Of a stretch of 64,000 bases of DNA, positions 1 through 8,844 are shown piece by piece. Position 1 is the stretch's first letter. The number at the start of each line of letters is the position of its first letter. A program made the position numbers and the translations under genes. The DNA is from Aurantiacibacter luteus (GTDB lineage Bacteria > Pseudomonadota > Alphaproteobacteria > Sphingomonadales > Sphingomonadaceae): assembly GCF_001010945.1 (NCBI RefSeq), contig NZ_LBHB01000002.1, forward strand, positions 1,000,701-1,064,700. The letters run 5' to 3'. The notes below the pieces were generated by a model. The model worked only from the letters and a program-made list of their open reading frames with translations. It did not search any database and was not told where the DNA came from.

Positions 1-73
1 CGGTGGTCGGCTGCGCGCTGGCACCGACAGGCACAGCCAGCGCCATCAGCGCTGCCAGGGCAAAGTTACGCAT
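1..73 (-). CDS. Secreted protein, N-terminal fragment
   Basis: Only the first 24 codons are inside the window, read leftwards from an ATG at 73. They encode a hydrophobic signal peptide ending in an Ala-rich cleavage region (GASAQ), so the product is exported. The start lies 27 nt after the crtB stop on the same strand, with a purine-rich GGGAGAG upstream, so it may be the last gene of the crt transcript. The mature protein is outside the window and its function cannot be told. Confidence 0.6.
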   Translation of the reverse strand, partial: MRNFALAALMALAVPVGASAQPTT

Positions 74-100
74 GGACTTTCTCTCCCGAGGCTCGTGACC

Positions 101-1243
101 TCAGTCCTCCTTGCGGCGGACATCCTCGTCGCGCAAGGGGGTGAGCGGGATATCGGCGACGGGCTGCGCCATGCGCGCCATCACCATCAGCCTCCCGCGC
201 GTCCACTCGGGCATTTCCTGCGGCTCCCACGACCCCGCCATCGCCTCCTTGAAGGCGGCGGCGACGTGGCCGAGCTTGTCGAACGCGCTGGTGTGGACCC
301 GGTGATCCCACGCCAATTCGGCCTGGCTGACGACCTCGTGCCCGATGGCACCGTAGATGTTAGCTGCGGCGAGAACGGCCCAGCGCTGGCGGAACTTGAG
401 GTGCGCCGCGCCCACGCGCGCCGCCGCCTCGTGCCGCTCGGCCATGCGGACCAGGCGCTGGGCGATCTTGACGAGCTGCTTGCGATAGGCGGGCTTCATC
501 AGTTCGCCGGGGGGGATATCGTATTCGGCCAGCCACTCCTCGGGGATGTAGCAACGGCCCGCCGCATCGTCCTCGGAGATGTCGCGGGCGATGTTGTTGA
601 GCTGGAAGGCGAGCCCGAGGTCGCAGGCGCGGTCGAGCGTTTCGGTCGCGTCGCCGGGCACGCCCATGACCTTGGCCATCATCACGCCGACGGCACCCGC
701 GACGTGGTAGCAATAGCGCATCAGGTCGCCCTCGGTGCGCGGGCGCCAGCCCTCGGCATCGAGCGCGAAGCCGTCGATTACGTCGTCCGCCATCTCGCGC
801 GTCAGCCCGCATTCGCTGGCGACCTGGCCGAGCGCATCGAAGGCGATGTCAGCGGTCGGCTGGCCGTCCAGTGCGCGGTGGGTGAGGATGCGGATGGCGC
901 GCACGCGGTCCTCGGCGCTCGACGCATCAAGCTTCAGCGTCCCGCCGTGATCCTGCCCGTCGGCGATGTCGTCGCAGCGGCGGCACCAGGCATAGAGCAG
1001 GTGGCTGCGGTCGCGCGTCTGCTTGTCGAACAGCCAGCTGGCGACGGTGAAGCTCTTGCTGCCCTTCGCGATGCTCTCGTGCGCGCGCTTCACCAGCGCC
1101 GCGCGGCTGCGCCCGCCGCCCATCTGGCGCGGGGTGTTCTTGACTACCTGGCTGGCCACGAGCGGGCGCGGGCGCACGCGCTGCAGGCCCAGTTGCCGCG
1201 CCTCGCGCTTGGCGATCCGGCCTGCGCGGGGTGGCGGGGTCAC
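101..1243 (-). CDS. crtB: Phytoene synthase CrtB
   Basis: Condenses two geranylgeranyl diphosphates to phytoene, the first committed carotenoid step. The 380-residue product has both Asp-rich substrate/Mg sites of the squalene/phytoene synthase family: DDIAD at 91-95 and QLNNIARDISEDD at 214-226, with YCYHVAG at 177-183. The start is a GTG that overlaps the stop of the LOG gene (GTGA), which supports translational coupling, but it gives about 40 basic residues more than usual. A Met at residue 41 (position 1123) is the alternative start. It is the distal carotenoid gene of the crtY-crtI-x-LOG-crtB operon. Confidence 0.93.
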   Translation of the reverse strand: MTPPPRAGRIAKREARQLGLQRVRPRPLVASQVVKNTPRQMGGGRSRAALVKRAHESIAKGSKSFTVASWLFDKQTRDRSHLLYAWCRRCDDIADGQDHGGTLKLDASSAEDRVRAIRILTHRALDGQPTADIAFDALGQVASECGLTREMADDVIDGFALDAEGWRPRTEGDLMRYCYHVAGAVGVMMAKVMGVPGDATETLDRACDLGLAFQLNNIARDISEDDAAGRCYIPEEWLAEYDIPPGELMKPAYRKQLVKIAQRLVRMAERHEAAARVGAAHLKFRQRWAVLAAANIYGAIGHEVVSQAELAWDHRVHTSAFDKLGHVAAAFKEAMAGSWEPQEMPEWTRGRLMVMARMAQPVADIPLTPLRDEDVRRKED

Positions 1244-1821
1244 AGGTCCTCCACGCGCATCTGCACGATGGTCTTGGCAGGCTCGAAATGGTCCATTCGG
1301 TCCAGCAATTCCTCGATCGTTTCGCCCACGATCATGATGCCGCGGTGCGCTTCCCTGACAAAGCCGACATCGGCCATGTGACGGTTGAACGCCACAAGCC
1401 CGTCATAGTATCCCAAGGCGTTGAGCAGCCCGACGGGTTTCTGGTGATAGCCGAGCTGCGCCCAGCTGATTGCCTCCCACAACTCGTCGAGCGTACCCAC
1501 GCCGCCGGGCAGGGTAACGAAGCCGTTCGAAAGATCGGTAAAGGCCTGCTTGCGCTGGTGCATGGTCTGGACGACGTGCAGTTCGGTGCAGTCGCGGTTG
1601 GCGACTTCCATGTCGACGAGCGCCTGCGGGATCACCCCGATGACCTCGCCGCCCGCCTCCAGCGCGGCACTCGCCACCGCCCCCATCAGCCCGGCCTTGC
1701 CGCCGCCATAGACGACGCCGATGCCGCGCTCCGCCAGCGTGCGGCCGACATGGCGTGCAAGTTCCAGGTAAGCCGGATCGGCGGGCGAGGCGGAGCCACA
1801 ATAGACGGCGAGACGGTTCAT
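1240..1821 (-). CDS. LOG-family nucleotide phosphoribohydrolase
   Basis: The 193-residue Rossmann-like protein carries the lysine-decarboxylase-like/LOG signature PGGVGTLDE at 105-113, preceded by MHQRK at 87-91, and the N-terminal YCGSA. The family cleaves nucleoside 5'-monophosphates (cytokinin ribotides in plants; AMP-like substrates in bacteria) to base plus ribose phosphate. It starts directly after the stop of the preceding gene (no gap) and overlaps crtB by 4 nt, so it is co-translated with carotenoid genes. Why it sits there is unknown. A family-level call is safe; the substrate is not determined. Confidence 0.88.
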   Translation of the reverse strand: MNRLAVYCGSASPADPAYLELARHVGRTLAERGIGVVYGGGKAGLMGAVASAALEAGGEVIGVIPQALVDMEVANRDCTELHVVQTMHQRKQAFTDLSNGFVTLPGGVGTLDELWEAISWAQLGYHQKPVGLLNALGYYDGLVAFNRHMADVGFVREAHRGIMIVGETIEELLDRMDHFEPAKTIVQMRVEDL

Positions 1822-2277
1822 TCAGTCAATTACCTCAATTTTTACCTGCGCCTCATCGGGCAGGTCGCGCAGCTGCTTTGCCAAATCACCCGAGAGGAAA
1901 GCAACTTCCGTTAGCGGCAGAACGACCATGTGCTCGGCGCTGTAATCACCATCGATCCAGTGCATTGGCGCAAGGGTGAAAACGTGGCCCGCGGCGGGTG
2001 CGCCAAGCCGTTCGCGCGCGGACCGCACCAGTTCGCCGCCGCCCCATAATTCTAACGTTTCCGGATCGGCCATCGCGGCTTCTGCCGACGCTTTGTCACC
2101 CAGCGGGCTGAGCTGCATCCCATCAGTATCAAGATAGAAATATCGCTCCATTTCATCAGAGAGCAGCATGTGACCCATTGGGCTCACGGCATGGACGGTT
2201 GCGATAACGACGCCAGACCAGCCCCAACCGGCGTTGATGGCGTCCAGCAACCGTTTCTCGTCTTCAATCGCCGACAT
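1822..2277 (-). CDS. Tdi1 / DUF1851-like protein
   Basis: 151 residues, no signal peptide or membrane segment. The C-terminal third (GDYSAEHMVVLPL, then SGDLAKQLRDLPDEAQVKIEV) resembles from memory the T6SS immunity protein Tdi1 C-terminal/DUF1851 family, and the centre has a YFYLDTDG strand typical of SMI1-like folds. No T6SS effector is nearby. It lies 22 nt after crtI and abuts the LOG gene, so it is transcribed with the carotenoid genes. The family call rests on recalled pattern similarity; function is unknown. Confidence 0.6.
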   Translation of the reverse strand: MSAIEDEKRLLDAINAGWGWSGVVIATVHAVSPMGHMLLSDEMERYFYLDTDGMQLSPLGDKASAEAAMADPETLELWGGGELVRSARERLGAPAAGHVFTLAPMHWIDGDYSAEHMVVLPLTEVAFLSGDLAKQLRDLPDEAQVKIEVID

Positions 2278-2299
2278 TTCAACAAGGCGAGCTAAACGG

Positions 2300-3796
2300 T
2301 CACTGCGACAGATCGTCGATCATCAGCCCCGCCGTCGCCTTGGCGCTGCCGACGACGCCAGGGATGCCCGCGCCGGGGTGCGTGCCTGCGCCCACGAGGT
2401 AGAAATTCGAAATCTTGTCATCGCGGTTGTGGCCGCGGAACCAGGCGCTCTGGGTCAGCACCGGCTCGAGGCTGAAGGCGCTGCCGAGGTGGGCGTTCAG
2501 GTCCACCGCGAAATCGAGCGGCGAGTAGCTGAACTTGGTCACGATGCGGTCGTGGATGTCGGGGATGAGGCGGCGGCCCAGCTCGTCGAGGATGCGCTTT
2601 TCCAGCTGCGGGCCGACGGTATCCCAGTCGACCGGCATCTTGCCGAGGTGCGAAACGGGAACGAGCGCGTAGAACGTGCTCTTGCCGTCGGGCGCCATGC
2701 TGGGATCGGTCACGGTCGGGTGGTGGAGGTAGATCGAGAAATCCGCCGGCAGCACGCCGCGGTCGTAGATGTCGGTCAGCAGCCCCTCGTAGCGCGGGCC
2801 GAACAGGATCATGTGGTGCGGGATGCCGGGCCAAGTGCCCTCGAGGCCGAAGTGGACGACGAAGAGGCTGGGCGAAAAGCTCTTGCGCGCGAGCTGCTTG
2901 CCGTAAGTCTTGCCGCGGTAGTTGCTGCCCAGCAGATCCTTGTAGGAGTGCACGATGTCGGCATTGCTGGCCACGGCATCGAACTTGCCCGACCAGCCGG
3001 CCTTGGTGGTCACGCCCGTCACGCGGTCGCCGGTGGTCTCGACGCTCGCCACCTCGTCGCCAAGGCGCAGCGTGCCGCCCAGCCGCTCGAAATGGCGGAC
3101 CATGCCCGCGATCAGGCGATTGGTGCCGCCCCTTGTCCACCACACGCCGCCGTCCTTTTCCAGCTTGTGGATGAGGGCGTAGATGCTGCTCGTCTTCATC
3201 GGATTGCCGCCGACGAGCAGGGTGTGGAAGGAGAGCGCCTCGCGCAGCTTCTCGTTCTGGATGTACTTGGAGACGATCGAATAGACGCTGCGCCACGCCT
3301 GGTTCTTGGCGAGCGCCGGGGCCGCCTTGATCATCGACTTGAAGTCGAGGAAGGGCACGGTGCCGAGCTTGAGATAGCCTTCCTTCCACACCTCCTCGGA
3401 ATACTTCAGGAACTCATGGTAACCGGCGAGATCGCCCGGCTCTAGCTTGAGGATTTCCTTGGTCAGGTTCTCCTCGTCGTTGGAATAGTCGAAGTTGGTG
3501 CCGTCGGGCCAGTTGAGGCGGTAAAACGGCATGACCGGCATCAGCTCCAGGTCCTCGTCCATGTCGTGCCCGGTGATGGCCCACAGCTCGCGCAGGCAAT
3601 CGGGATCGGTGACGACCGTCGGTCCGGCATCGAAGGTGAAGCCGTCCTTCTGCCAGTGGTAGGCGCGTCCGCCGGGCTTGTCGCGGCCTTCGACGACGGT
3701 GGTGGCGATGCCGGCGCTCTGCAGCCGGATGGCGAGCGCGAGGCCGCCGAAACCGGCGCCGATCACGCAGGCGGTTCGTCCTTCGGGGGTGGTCAT
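2300..3796 (-). CDS. crtI: Phytoene desaturase CrtI
   Basis: FAD-dependent desaturase/isomerase converting phytoene to lycopene. The 498-residue protein begins with the dinucleotide-binding motif VIGAGFGGLALA near residue 11 and has the C-terminal CrtI signature YLVGAGTHPGAGIPGVVGSA. The ATG at 3796 overlaps the crtY stop (ATGA), which fixes the start; the open frame continues upstream through crtY only as a GC-rich shadow. Length matches bacterial CrtI (about 490-510). Confidence 0.95.
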   Translation of the reverse strand: MTTPEGRTACVIGAGFGGLALAIRLQSAGIATTVVEGRDKPGGRAYHWQKDGFTFDAGPTVVTDPDCLRELWAITGHDMDEDLELMPVMPFYRLNWPDGTNFDYSNDEENLTKEILKLEPGDLAGYHEFLKYSEEVWKEGYLKLGTVPFLDFKSMIKAAPALAKNQAWRSVYSIVSKYIQNEKLREALSFHTLLVGGNPMKTSSIYALIHKLEKDGGVWWTRGGTNRLIAGMVRHFERLGGTLRLGDEVASVETTGDRVTGVTTKAGWSGKFDAVASNADIVHSYKDLLGSNYRGKTYGKQLARKSFSPSLFVVHFGLEGTWPGIPHHMILFGPRYEGLLTDIYDRGVLPADFSIYLHHPTVTDPSMAPDGKSTFYALVPVSHLGKMPVDWDTVGPQLEKRILDELGRRLIPDIHDRIVTKFSYSPLDFAVDLNAHLGSAFSLEPVLTQSAWFRGHNRDDKISNFYLVGAGTHPGAGIPGVVGSAKATAGLMIDDLSQ

Positions 3797-5007
3797 GAAT
3801 GGTCCTTGCGATGGGGGGCGAGCAGGCGGGGCGGATTTGCGATGAGCGCCCGGACGGCGCGCAACACGGGAACGGGCGGTCGGCCGACGAGGACGCGGGC
3901 CTTGTCGGCGAGGGTGGAACGGGCAGCGTAGAACCGCTCGATCAGCGGAGCGGACAGGCCGTAGAAGCGCCCGAACACCCGGTATCGTTCCTGCGGGCGC
4001 GCGGCGCCGAACAGCATGCGGCCGAGCAGGCGGTAGAAGCCTGTGCGGCGCCAATGGCGGCGGGCGAGTGCCTCCATCCGCGCGGCGAGCTGGTCGCCGG
4101 GCAGGTCCGCATCGCGCGCCACGGCGAGCGCGGTCTCGACCGCGAAGGGCAGGGTGTAGCTGGTGAGCGGGTGGACGAAGCCGCCGCGCGCCCCCACCAC
4201 CGCTACGCCGGGCACGGCCTGCGCGCGCTGGAAGGCAGCAAAATCTCCGCCGGTCACCACCGGCAGCACGCCGGTCTCGAAGCCAAGGATTTCGCCCTCC
4301 AGTCCCCGTGCGCGCAGGTACTGGTCGATGCGGCCCGAGAGCGCGCTGCGGTCGAGCATGGGGCTGTCGGCGTAGTAGGTGTCCTCGACGAACACTTCGT
4401 GCGCGCCCAGCGGCAGGACGTATACGAAGCGGTAGGCCCCGCCGTTGCCCCAGGGCGCGAGCTGGTCGACGCATGCATCCATGATGACGGGGCGTTCGAT
4501 GCCGTGCGGCTCGGACGTGCGGACATGGCGACCCATGAACACCTGCCAGCCGCCCGTCAGGTCGCCCGTGGCGGCGAACCCGCGCGCGTCGATCACCGTG
4601 CGCGCGCCGATCCGCGATCCGTCGCGCAGCGCCACGCCGTCTGCGGCAATGGCGGCGACTTCCTTGCCGACGAGCATGGTGCCGGGCGCAAGCTCGCGTT
4701 CGAGCGCGGCGGCGAAATCGGTGCTGGCGAGCGAGCGATAGGAGGTGGCGAGCGTGCGCTCGCGGGCCGGAAAGCGGACGTCGTAGCCTGCGTCCCATTC
4801 GGCCTTGCGGAAGCCCTTCAGCAGCGCCTCGCCGTCTGCCGAAAGATCGCTGGCGAACCAGCTCCAGCGGTGGTTGCCACCGATGCGCGGGCCGCCCTCC
4901 ATCAGCCGCACCGACAGCTCGGGCCGGTGCCGGGCCAGCGCCAGCGCGATCAGCCCGCCCGAAAGCCCGCCGCCGACGATGGCGATATCGCAGTCGCGCC
5001 TGTCCAT
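3793..5007 (-). CDS. crtY: Lycopene beta-cyclase CrtY
   Basis: Cyclises lycopene ends to give beta-carotene. 404 residues with an N-terminal FAD/NAD motif IVGGGLSGG (10-18), the family RIGGNHRWSWF segment near 41-51, and ARGGFVHPLTSYTLP in the C-terminal half. First gene of the minus-strand operon; the promoter should lie in 5008-5096 but no clear motif was recognised there. No crtZ or crtW is in the window, so later xanthophyll steps must be encoded elsewhere. Confidence 0.93.
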   Translation of the reverse strand: MDRRDCDIAIVGGGLSGGLIALALARHRPELSVRLMEGGPRIGGNHRWSWFASDLSADGEALLKGFRKAEWDAGYDVRFPARERTLATSYRSLASTDFAAALERELAPGTMLVGKEVAAIAADGVALRDGSRIGARTVIDARGFAATGDLTGGWQVFMGRHVRTSEPHGIERPVIMDACVDQLAPWGNGGAYRFVYVLPLGAHEVFVEDTYYADSPMLDRSALSGRIDQYLRARGLEGEILGFETGVLPVVTGGDFAAFQRAQAVPGVAVVGARGGFVHPLTSYTLPFAVETALAVARDADLPGDQLAARMEALARRHWRRTGFYRLLGRMLFGAARPQERYRVFGRFYGLSAPLIERFYAARSTLADKARVLVGRPPVPVLRAVRALIANPPRLLAPHRKDHS

Positions 5008-5096
5008 TCTGCCGGGTGCCTTAGCGCATCGGGCGGACCGCGCAATGGACCCTTGGTCGGTAGGCTTGCCAAGCGGGCGCGCCCGCGCGATGCCTT

Positions 5097-5702
5097 GTGC
5101 CGATGAGCCGCCTCATGCCACACCGCGCCGCGATCCTTACCAGCCTCGCCATCGCCGCGGCCGCCGTGGCGGTGCTGCTGGCGATGGGCCGTCCGCCGAT
5201 CTGCACCTGCGGCCATGTCGAGCTGTGGCACGGCAAGGTGCAGAGCGCGGGCAACAGCCAGCACATTGCCGACTGGTACGCGCCCAGCCATTTCACCCAC
5301 GGGCTGATCATGGCGGGCGTCGCCTGGTTGCTGTGGCGCAAGTGGCGCCTGCTGGGCGGGCGGCCCGCGCGCTGGGCGCTGCCGATCGCCGTCGCGGTGG
5401 AAGCCGCCTGGGAGATTTCCGAAAACACGCCCGCGGTCATCCAGCGCTATCGCGAGGCGACGGCGGCCTTCGGTTACAGCGGCGATAGCGTGCTCAATTC
5501 CGCTGCCGACATCGGCTGGATGGCGCTGGGCTTCCTCCTCGCGCTCAAGCTGCCCTGGAGGGCGAGCCTCGCGCTCGGCGTCTTCCTCGAGCTGCTGGCG
5601 CTGTGGGCCATCCGGGACAACCTGACGCTGAACGTACTGATGCTGCTTTACCCCATCGAGGCCGTGCGGGACTGGCAGGCGGCGGGCGGCGCGCTGGGCT
5701 GA
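5097..5702 (+). CDS. DUF2585 (UPF0314) membrane protein
   Basis: About 201 residues with several hydrophobic helices and the conserved alphaproteobacterial UPF0314 pattern: CTCGHVELWHG near the N terminus, then SQHIADWYAPSHFTHG, EISENTP, and a C-terminal NLTLNVLMLLYP. Function of the family is unknown; a cytoplasmic-membrane location is expected. The frame opens with GTG at 5097; an ATG two codons later (5103) is an equally likely start. Divergent from crtY. Confidence 0.82.
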   Translation: MPMSRLMPHRAAILTSLAIAAAAVAVLLAMGRPPICTCGHVELWHGKVQSAGNSQHIADWYAPSHFTHGLIMAGVAWLLWRKWRLLGGRPARWALPIAVAVEAAWEISENTPAVIQRYREATAAFGYSGDSVLNSAADIGWMALGFLLALKLPWRASLALGVFLELLALWAIRDNLTLNVLMLLYPIEAVRDWQAAGGALG

Positions 5703-5714
5703 GCAAGAGCGCTA

Positions 5715-5740
5715 GGAACCCGAACCGCGCATCGTCCGTT
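5715..5740 (+). promoter_or_regulatory. EcfG-type stress promoter for the MipA-like gene
   Basis: GGAAC at 5715-5719 and CGTT at 5737-5740 are separated by exactly 17 nt, an exact match to the -35/-10 consensus of the alphaproteobacterial general stress sigma factor EcfG. It ends 29 nt before the GTG start of the MipA-like gene. Seen directly in the sequence; sigma-factor assignment is inference. Confidence 0.7.
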
Positions 5741-5769
5741 CAGCGGCAAAACACAGGGGAGCTTCCATC

Positions 5770-6645
5770 GTGACAATCCGTATCTTCGCGGCCGCCGCCG
5801 CCCTCGGCGCCATCGCCATCGCATCGCCCACTATCGCGCAGGATCAGGTGGCCGACGTGCCCATCGATCCCAGCGAGACCGTATTCTCGGGCGATTACCT
5901 CTCGCTCGGCGTCGGCGCGGCCTATAGCCCGTCCTATACCGGATCCGACGATTACGTGATCGACGTGCTGCCGATCGTCCAGGGGTCGCTGGGCGGCATC
6001 AAGATCAGCCCGCGCGCGGGCGGCATCACGCTCGACTTCATCCAGGACAGGCCCGGCGGCCCCGGCATCGACCTTGGCGTGGCGGCGCGCATCCGCGGCA
6101 ACCGCGCGAGCCAGATCAAGGATGAGGTGGTCGAACACTACGGCGAGCTCGACACCGCCTACGAAGTCGGCCCGAGCGCGGGCATCAGTTTTCCCGCCGT
6201 GCTCAACCCTTATGACAACCTGTCGCTCAAGACGGACGTGCTGTTCGATGTCTCGGGCGCGCACGATGGCATGACGGTCTCACCCTCGGTCACCTATTTC
6301 ACCCCACTCAGCCGGGCGATGGCGGCCAGCCTTTCCATCGGTACGGAATGGGCGGACGAGGATTTCCAGGACTACTACTTCCGCGTCGACAACAGCCTGT
6401 ACACCGGGCCCGCCGGTCAGCAGCTGCCGGGCTATGAGCCGGACGGCGGCGGCTTCACAAGCGTGGGGGCCAACCTGCTGCTGGCCTACGACCTCGACGG
6501 CGACCTTGCCAACGGTGGGCTGGGGCTCGTGTTCATCGGCGGCTATTCGCGCGTGCTGGGCGATGCGGCGGACACGCCGTTCACCAGCATCCGCGGCAGC
6601 GAGGACCAGTTCCTCGCCGCGGTCGGGATCGGCTACACGTTCTGA
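5770..6645 (+). CDS. MipA/OmpV family outer-membrane protein
   Basis: 291 residues: a signal peptide ending ...SPTIAQ (about residue 23), then alternating amphipathic strands with the MipA/OmpV hallmarks GVGAAYSPSYTGSDDY near the mature N terminus, an internal SPSVTYFTPLSR, and a C-terminal aromatic residue (GIGYTF) typical of beta-barrels. The family is thought to include MltA-interacting scaffolds and porin-like proteins. The start codon is GTG at 5770. An exact EcfG-type promoter upstream suggests stress induction. Followed by a bidirectional terminator. Confidence 0.85.
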   Translation: MTIRIFAAAAALGAIAIASPTIAQDQVADVPIDPSETVFSGDYLSLGVGAAYSPSYTGSDDYVIDVLPIVQGSLGGIKISPRAGGITLDFIQDRPGGPGIDLGVAARIRGNRASQIKDEVVEHYGELDTAYEVGPSAGISFPAVLNPYDNLSLKTDVLFDVSGAHDGMTVSPSVTYFTPLSRAMAASLSIGTEWADEDFQDYYFRVDNSLYTGPAGQQLPGYEPDGGGFTSVGANLLLAYDLDGDLANGGLGLVFIGGYSRVLGDAADTPFTSIRGSEDQFLAAVGIGYTF

Positions 6646-6662
6646 ACGCGCTTCCAGCGTAG

Positions 6663-6699
6663 AAAAAGGGGCGGCGCGCTTCGGCTCGTCGCCCCTTTT
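6663..6699. terminator. Bidirectional terminator
   Basis: A GC-rich hairpin (AAAAGGGGCG... pairing with ...CGCCCCTTTT) flanked by A-run and T-run lies between the convergent MipA-like gene and S9 peptidase gene, and can terminate transcription from both sides. Confidence 0.85.
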
Positions 6700-6703
6700 C
6701 GCG

Positions 6704-8749
6704 TCATTCGCCGCCCAGTTGCAGGTCCGGCCGCGGACCGGGCATGGCGGCGTCGCGGTCGCCGGTCTTCAGGTAGGTGTCGAACCACTCCATCATGCGC
6801 ACGTTGTAGTCGTAGCGTGCGGCGGCCTGGGCATTGCCGTGGCCTTCGCCGGGGTAGAGCACCAGCCGCACCGGGGTATCGGGCTGGCGCACCTTGATGT
6901 GGCGATAGAGCTCGTAGCTCTGCGTCGGGCTGACGCGCGGATCGTTGGCGCCGTGCATGATGAGCAGCGGCGTTTCCGCCCGGTCGACCCAGTAGATCGG
7001 GCTGCGCTGCAAAGTCTGGTCGTATTCGTCCCACACGTAACGACGCGCGTGGACGTTGTATTCCTCGCCCGGAATGTCCGTCGTGCCCCACTTCGAAAGG
7101 ATGTTGGAGATGCCCACGAACATCACGCCCGCGGCGAATTCCTCTGAGAAGTAGGTGCTGGCCCAGGCCGTGGCGTAACCGCCGTAGCTGCCGCCGGTCA
7201 CGCCCACGCGGGTCTCATCGGCGATTCCCGCCTCGACCAGCGCGCGCTTGGCATCGACGAGATCGTCGAACTCGGTGCCCGCCGCATCGCCCTGGTGCTG
7301 GCGGCTGAAGGCGCTGCCGTAGCCGGTCGAGCCACGGTAGTTGGGGCGGAACACCGCGTATCCTTCGCCCGCCGCGACATGGCCGGGGCTGGAGTAGTTC
7401 GTCGACCAGCCGTTGCTGTCGTGCGCCTCCGGCCCGCCGTGGACGTTGAGAATCAGCGGTGCGCCGCCGGAAGGCACGCCGCCGACGGGCTCGATCAGCA
7501 CGCCCTCGATCTCGGTCCCGTCGCGCGCGGTGTAGGTCCACGCGCGCTGCTGGCCGAAGTCGATGTCGGCAAGCCAGGGGTTGTGATCGGTCCAGCGTTC
7601 GAACCCGTCGGTGCGCGGGGTGTAGAGGAACAGCTCATTGGGAAAGGTCGGGGCATTGGCCTCGACGGTCAGGCGGTTGCCGCCCTGTTCGAGGCTGGAG
7701 AGGATGAGCTCGCCCGGATCGATTTCCTCCAGCATCCGCCCTTCGGCCGAATAGAAGCGCAGGCGCGTCTGCACGCCCACATCGATGATCGCCGCGAGGC
7801 GGCCGTCGGCCATCCACTCGGTATCGCCCGTCGCTTCCGCCGCGCCCTCGTTCAGCGCCCGCATGGCGCCGGTCGCGGCGTCGACGAGGTAGAGCGTGGT
7901 CGGCGCCGGGTCGTTGATGTCGGTGCCGGCCACCAGCGAGAGCTGCCGCCCGTCGGGCGAAATCTCGACATCGCCGATCTTGCCTGGCGTCTCGACCGCC
8001 AGCACGCTGCCGGTTGCAAGGTTAAGGATATTGGCGCGCTTGGAGGTGTAGCTGTCGTCCACCAGCGGCGAGGGCGCGCTGGTGATCAGCGCCCAGTCTC
8101 CGCCCGGCGCGATGGTCATGCTGTCGACGTAGCCCGGCACGGTGACGGCGACGGGATCGGCGTCCACCTCCGCGCCGACGTTCGCCACGAACATGCGGTT
8201 GAGCCGCTGCTCCTCCTCGTAGACGACGCTGGTGAAACCGGCCTCGGCCTCGGCATCGCGCGCCTCGTCGGGCGCGGCGCTGGCGAGCATGTAGACGCGG
8301 GCACCGTCGGGCGAGAAGGCATAGGCGGAAACGCGCGCGTCCGCGACGCCGGCGATCTGGCGGTGCGATCCGCCATCGACCGGAATGCCCCACAGCGCGC
8401 GGTCGCCACCGTCCTCGGCCCAGAGGAAGGTAATCATGCGCCCGTCCGGCGTGAAGCCGATGTTCGAGACGTTCATGTCCTCGGGCAGGAAGGCACGCGC
8501 CTGCATCGGCCCGTCGGCAAGGAACAGCTGTTGCTGCGCGGTCGAGGTGTCCTCGCCCATGGTCACGTCGGGATAGTGGACGCGGGTATAGGCGATCCGC
8601 GTGCCGTCGGGCGAGACGGCGACGGTGCCGGTATTCTCGATCCGGGCGATGTCCTCCGGCGTCAGGTCGCGCGCGGCGGCGGGGGCGAGGGGCAGGGCCA
8701 AAGGCATTAGGGTGGCCGTGGCGAGCAGGGCGGCGCGCAGCATGGTCAT
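6704..8749 (-). CDS. Secreted S9-family prolyl oligopeptidase-like peptidase
   Basis: 681 residues. A signal peptide (cleavage after ...APAAA, about residue 26) precedes a WD/beta-propeller-like TolB-type region and a C-terminal alpha/beta hydrolase domain. The triad is visible: Ser521 in GGSYGG, Asp603 in HGANDPRV, His637 in GEGHGN. Such enzymes cleave oligopeptides (DPP/acylaminoacyl peptidase class), here in the periplasm. The ATG at 8749 was chosen because the signal peptide begins there (ATG at 8743 is possible); the open frame continues far upstream only as a shadow of the next gene. Confidence 0.92.
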   Translation of the reverse strand: MTMLRAALLATATLMPLALPLAPAAARDLTPEDIARIENTGTVAVSPDGTRIAYTRVHYPDVTMGEDTSTAQQQLFLADGPMQARAFLPEDMNVSNIGFTPDGRMITFLWAEDGGDRALWGIPVDGGSHRQIAGVADARVSAYAFSPDGARVYMLASAAPDEARDAEAEAGFTSVVYEEEQRLNRMFVANVGAEVDADPVAVTVPGYVDSMTIAPGGDWALITSAPSPLVDDSYTSKRANILNLATGSVLAVETPGKIGDVEISPDGRQLSLVAGTDINDPAPTTLYLVDAATGAMRALNEGAAEATGDTEWMADGRLAAIIDVGVQTRLRFYSAEGRMLEEIDPGELILSSLEQGGNRLTVEANAPTFPNELFLYTPRTDGFERWTDHNPWLADIDFGQQRAWTYTARDGTEIEGVLIEPVGGVPSGGAPLILNVHGGPEAHDSNGWSTNYSSPGHVAAGEGYAVFRPNYRGSTGYGSAFSRQHQGDAAGTEFDDLVDAKRALVEAGIADETRVGVTGGSYGGYATAWASTYFSEEFAAGVMFVGISNILSKWGTTDIPGEEYNVHARRYVWDEYDQTLQRSPIYWVDRAETPLLIMHGANDPRVSPTQSYELYRHIKVRQPDTPVRLVLYPGEGHGNAQAAARYDYNVRMMEWFDTYLKTGDRDAAMPGPRPDLQLGGE

Positions 8750-8844
8750 CGGGGCATCCTGTGATTGTGGTTTCTGTTGTGACCACTGCATAGCGAACCG
8801 CGCGCCGGTGGCAAACCGTGCGGCGTCAGCGCCGGATCGAGGGC

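Noticed and set aside
95..1381. Long plus-strand open frame opposite crtB and the LOG gene
   Set aside because: It is the antisense shadow of two well-supported genes in high-GC DNA; no ribosome site, and low-complexity Arg/His/Ala-rich translation. The same applies to many other long antisense frames (for example 2234-3445, 7295-8710, 10729-11880, 14647-16287, 22261-24249, 59600-60946).
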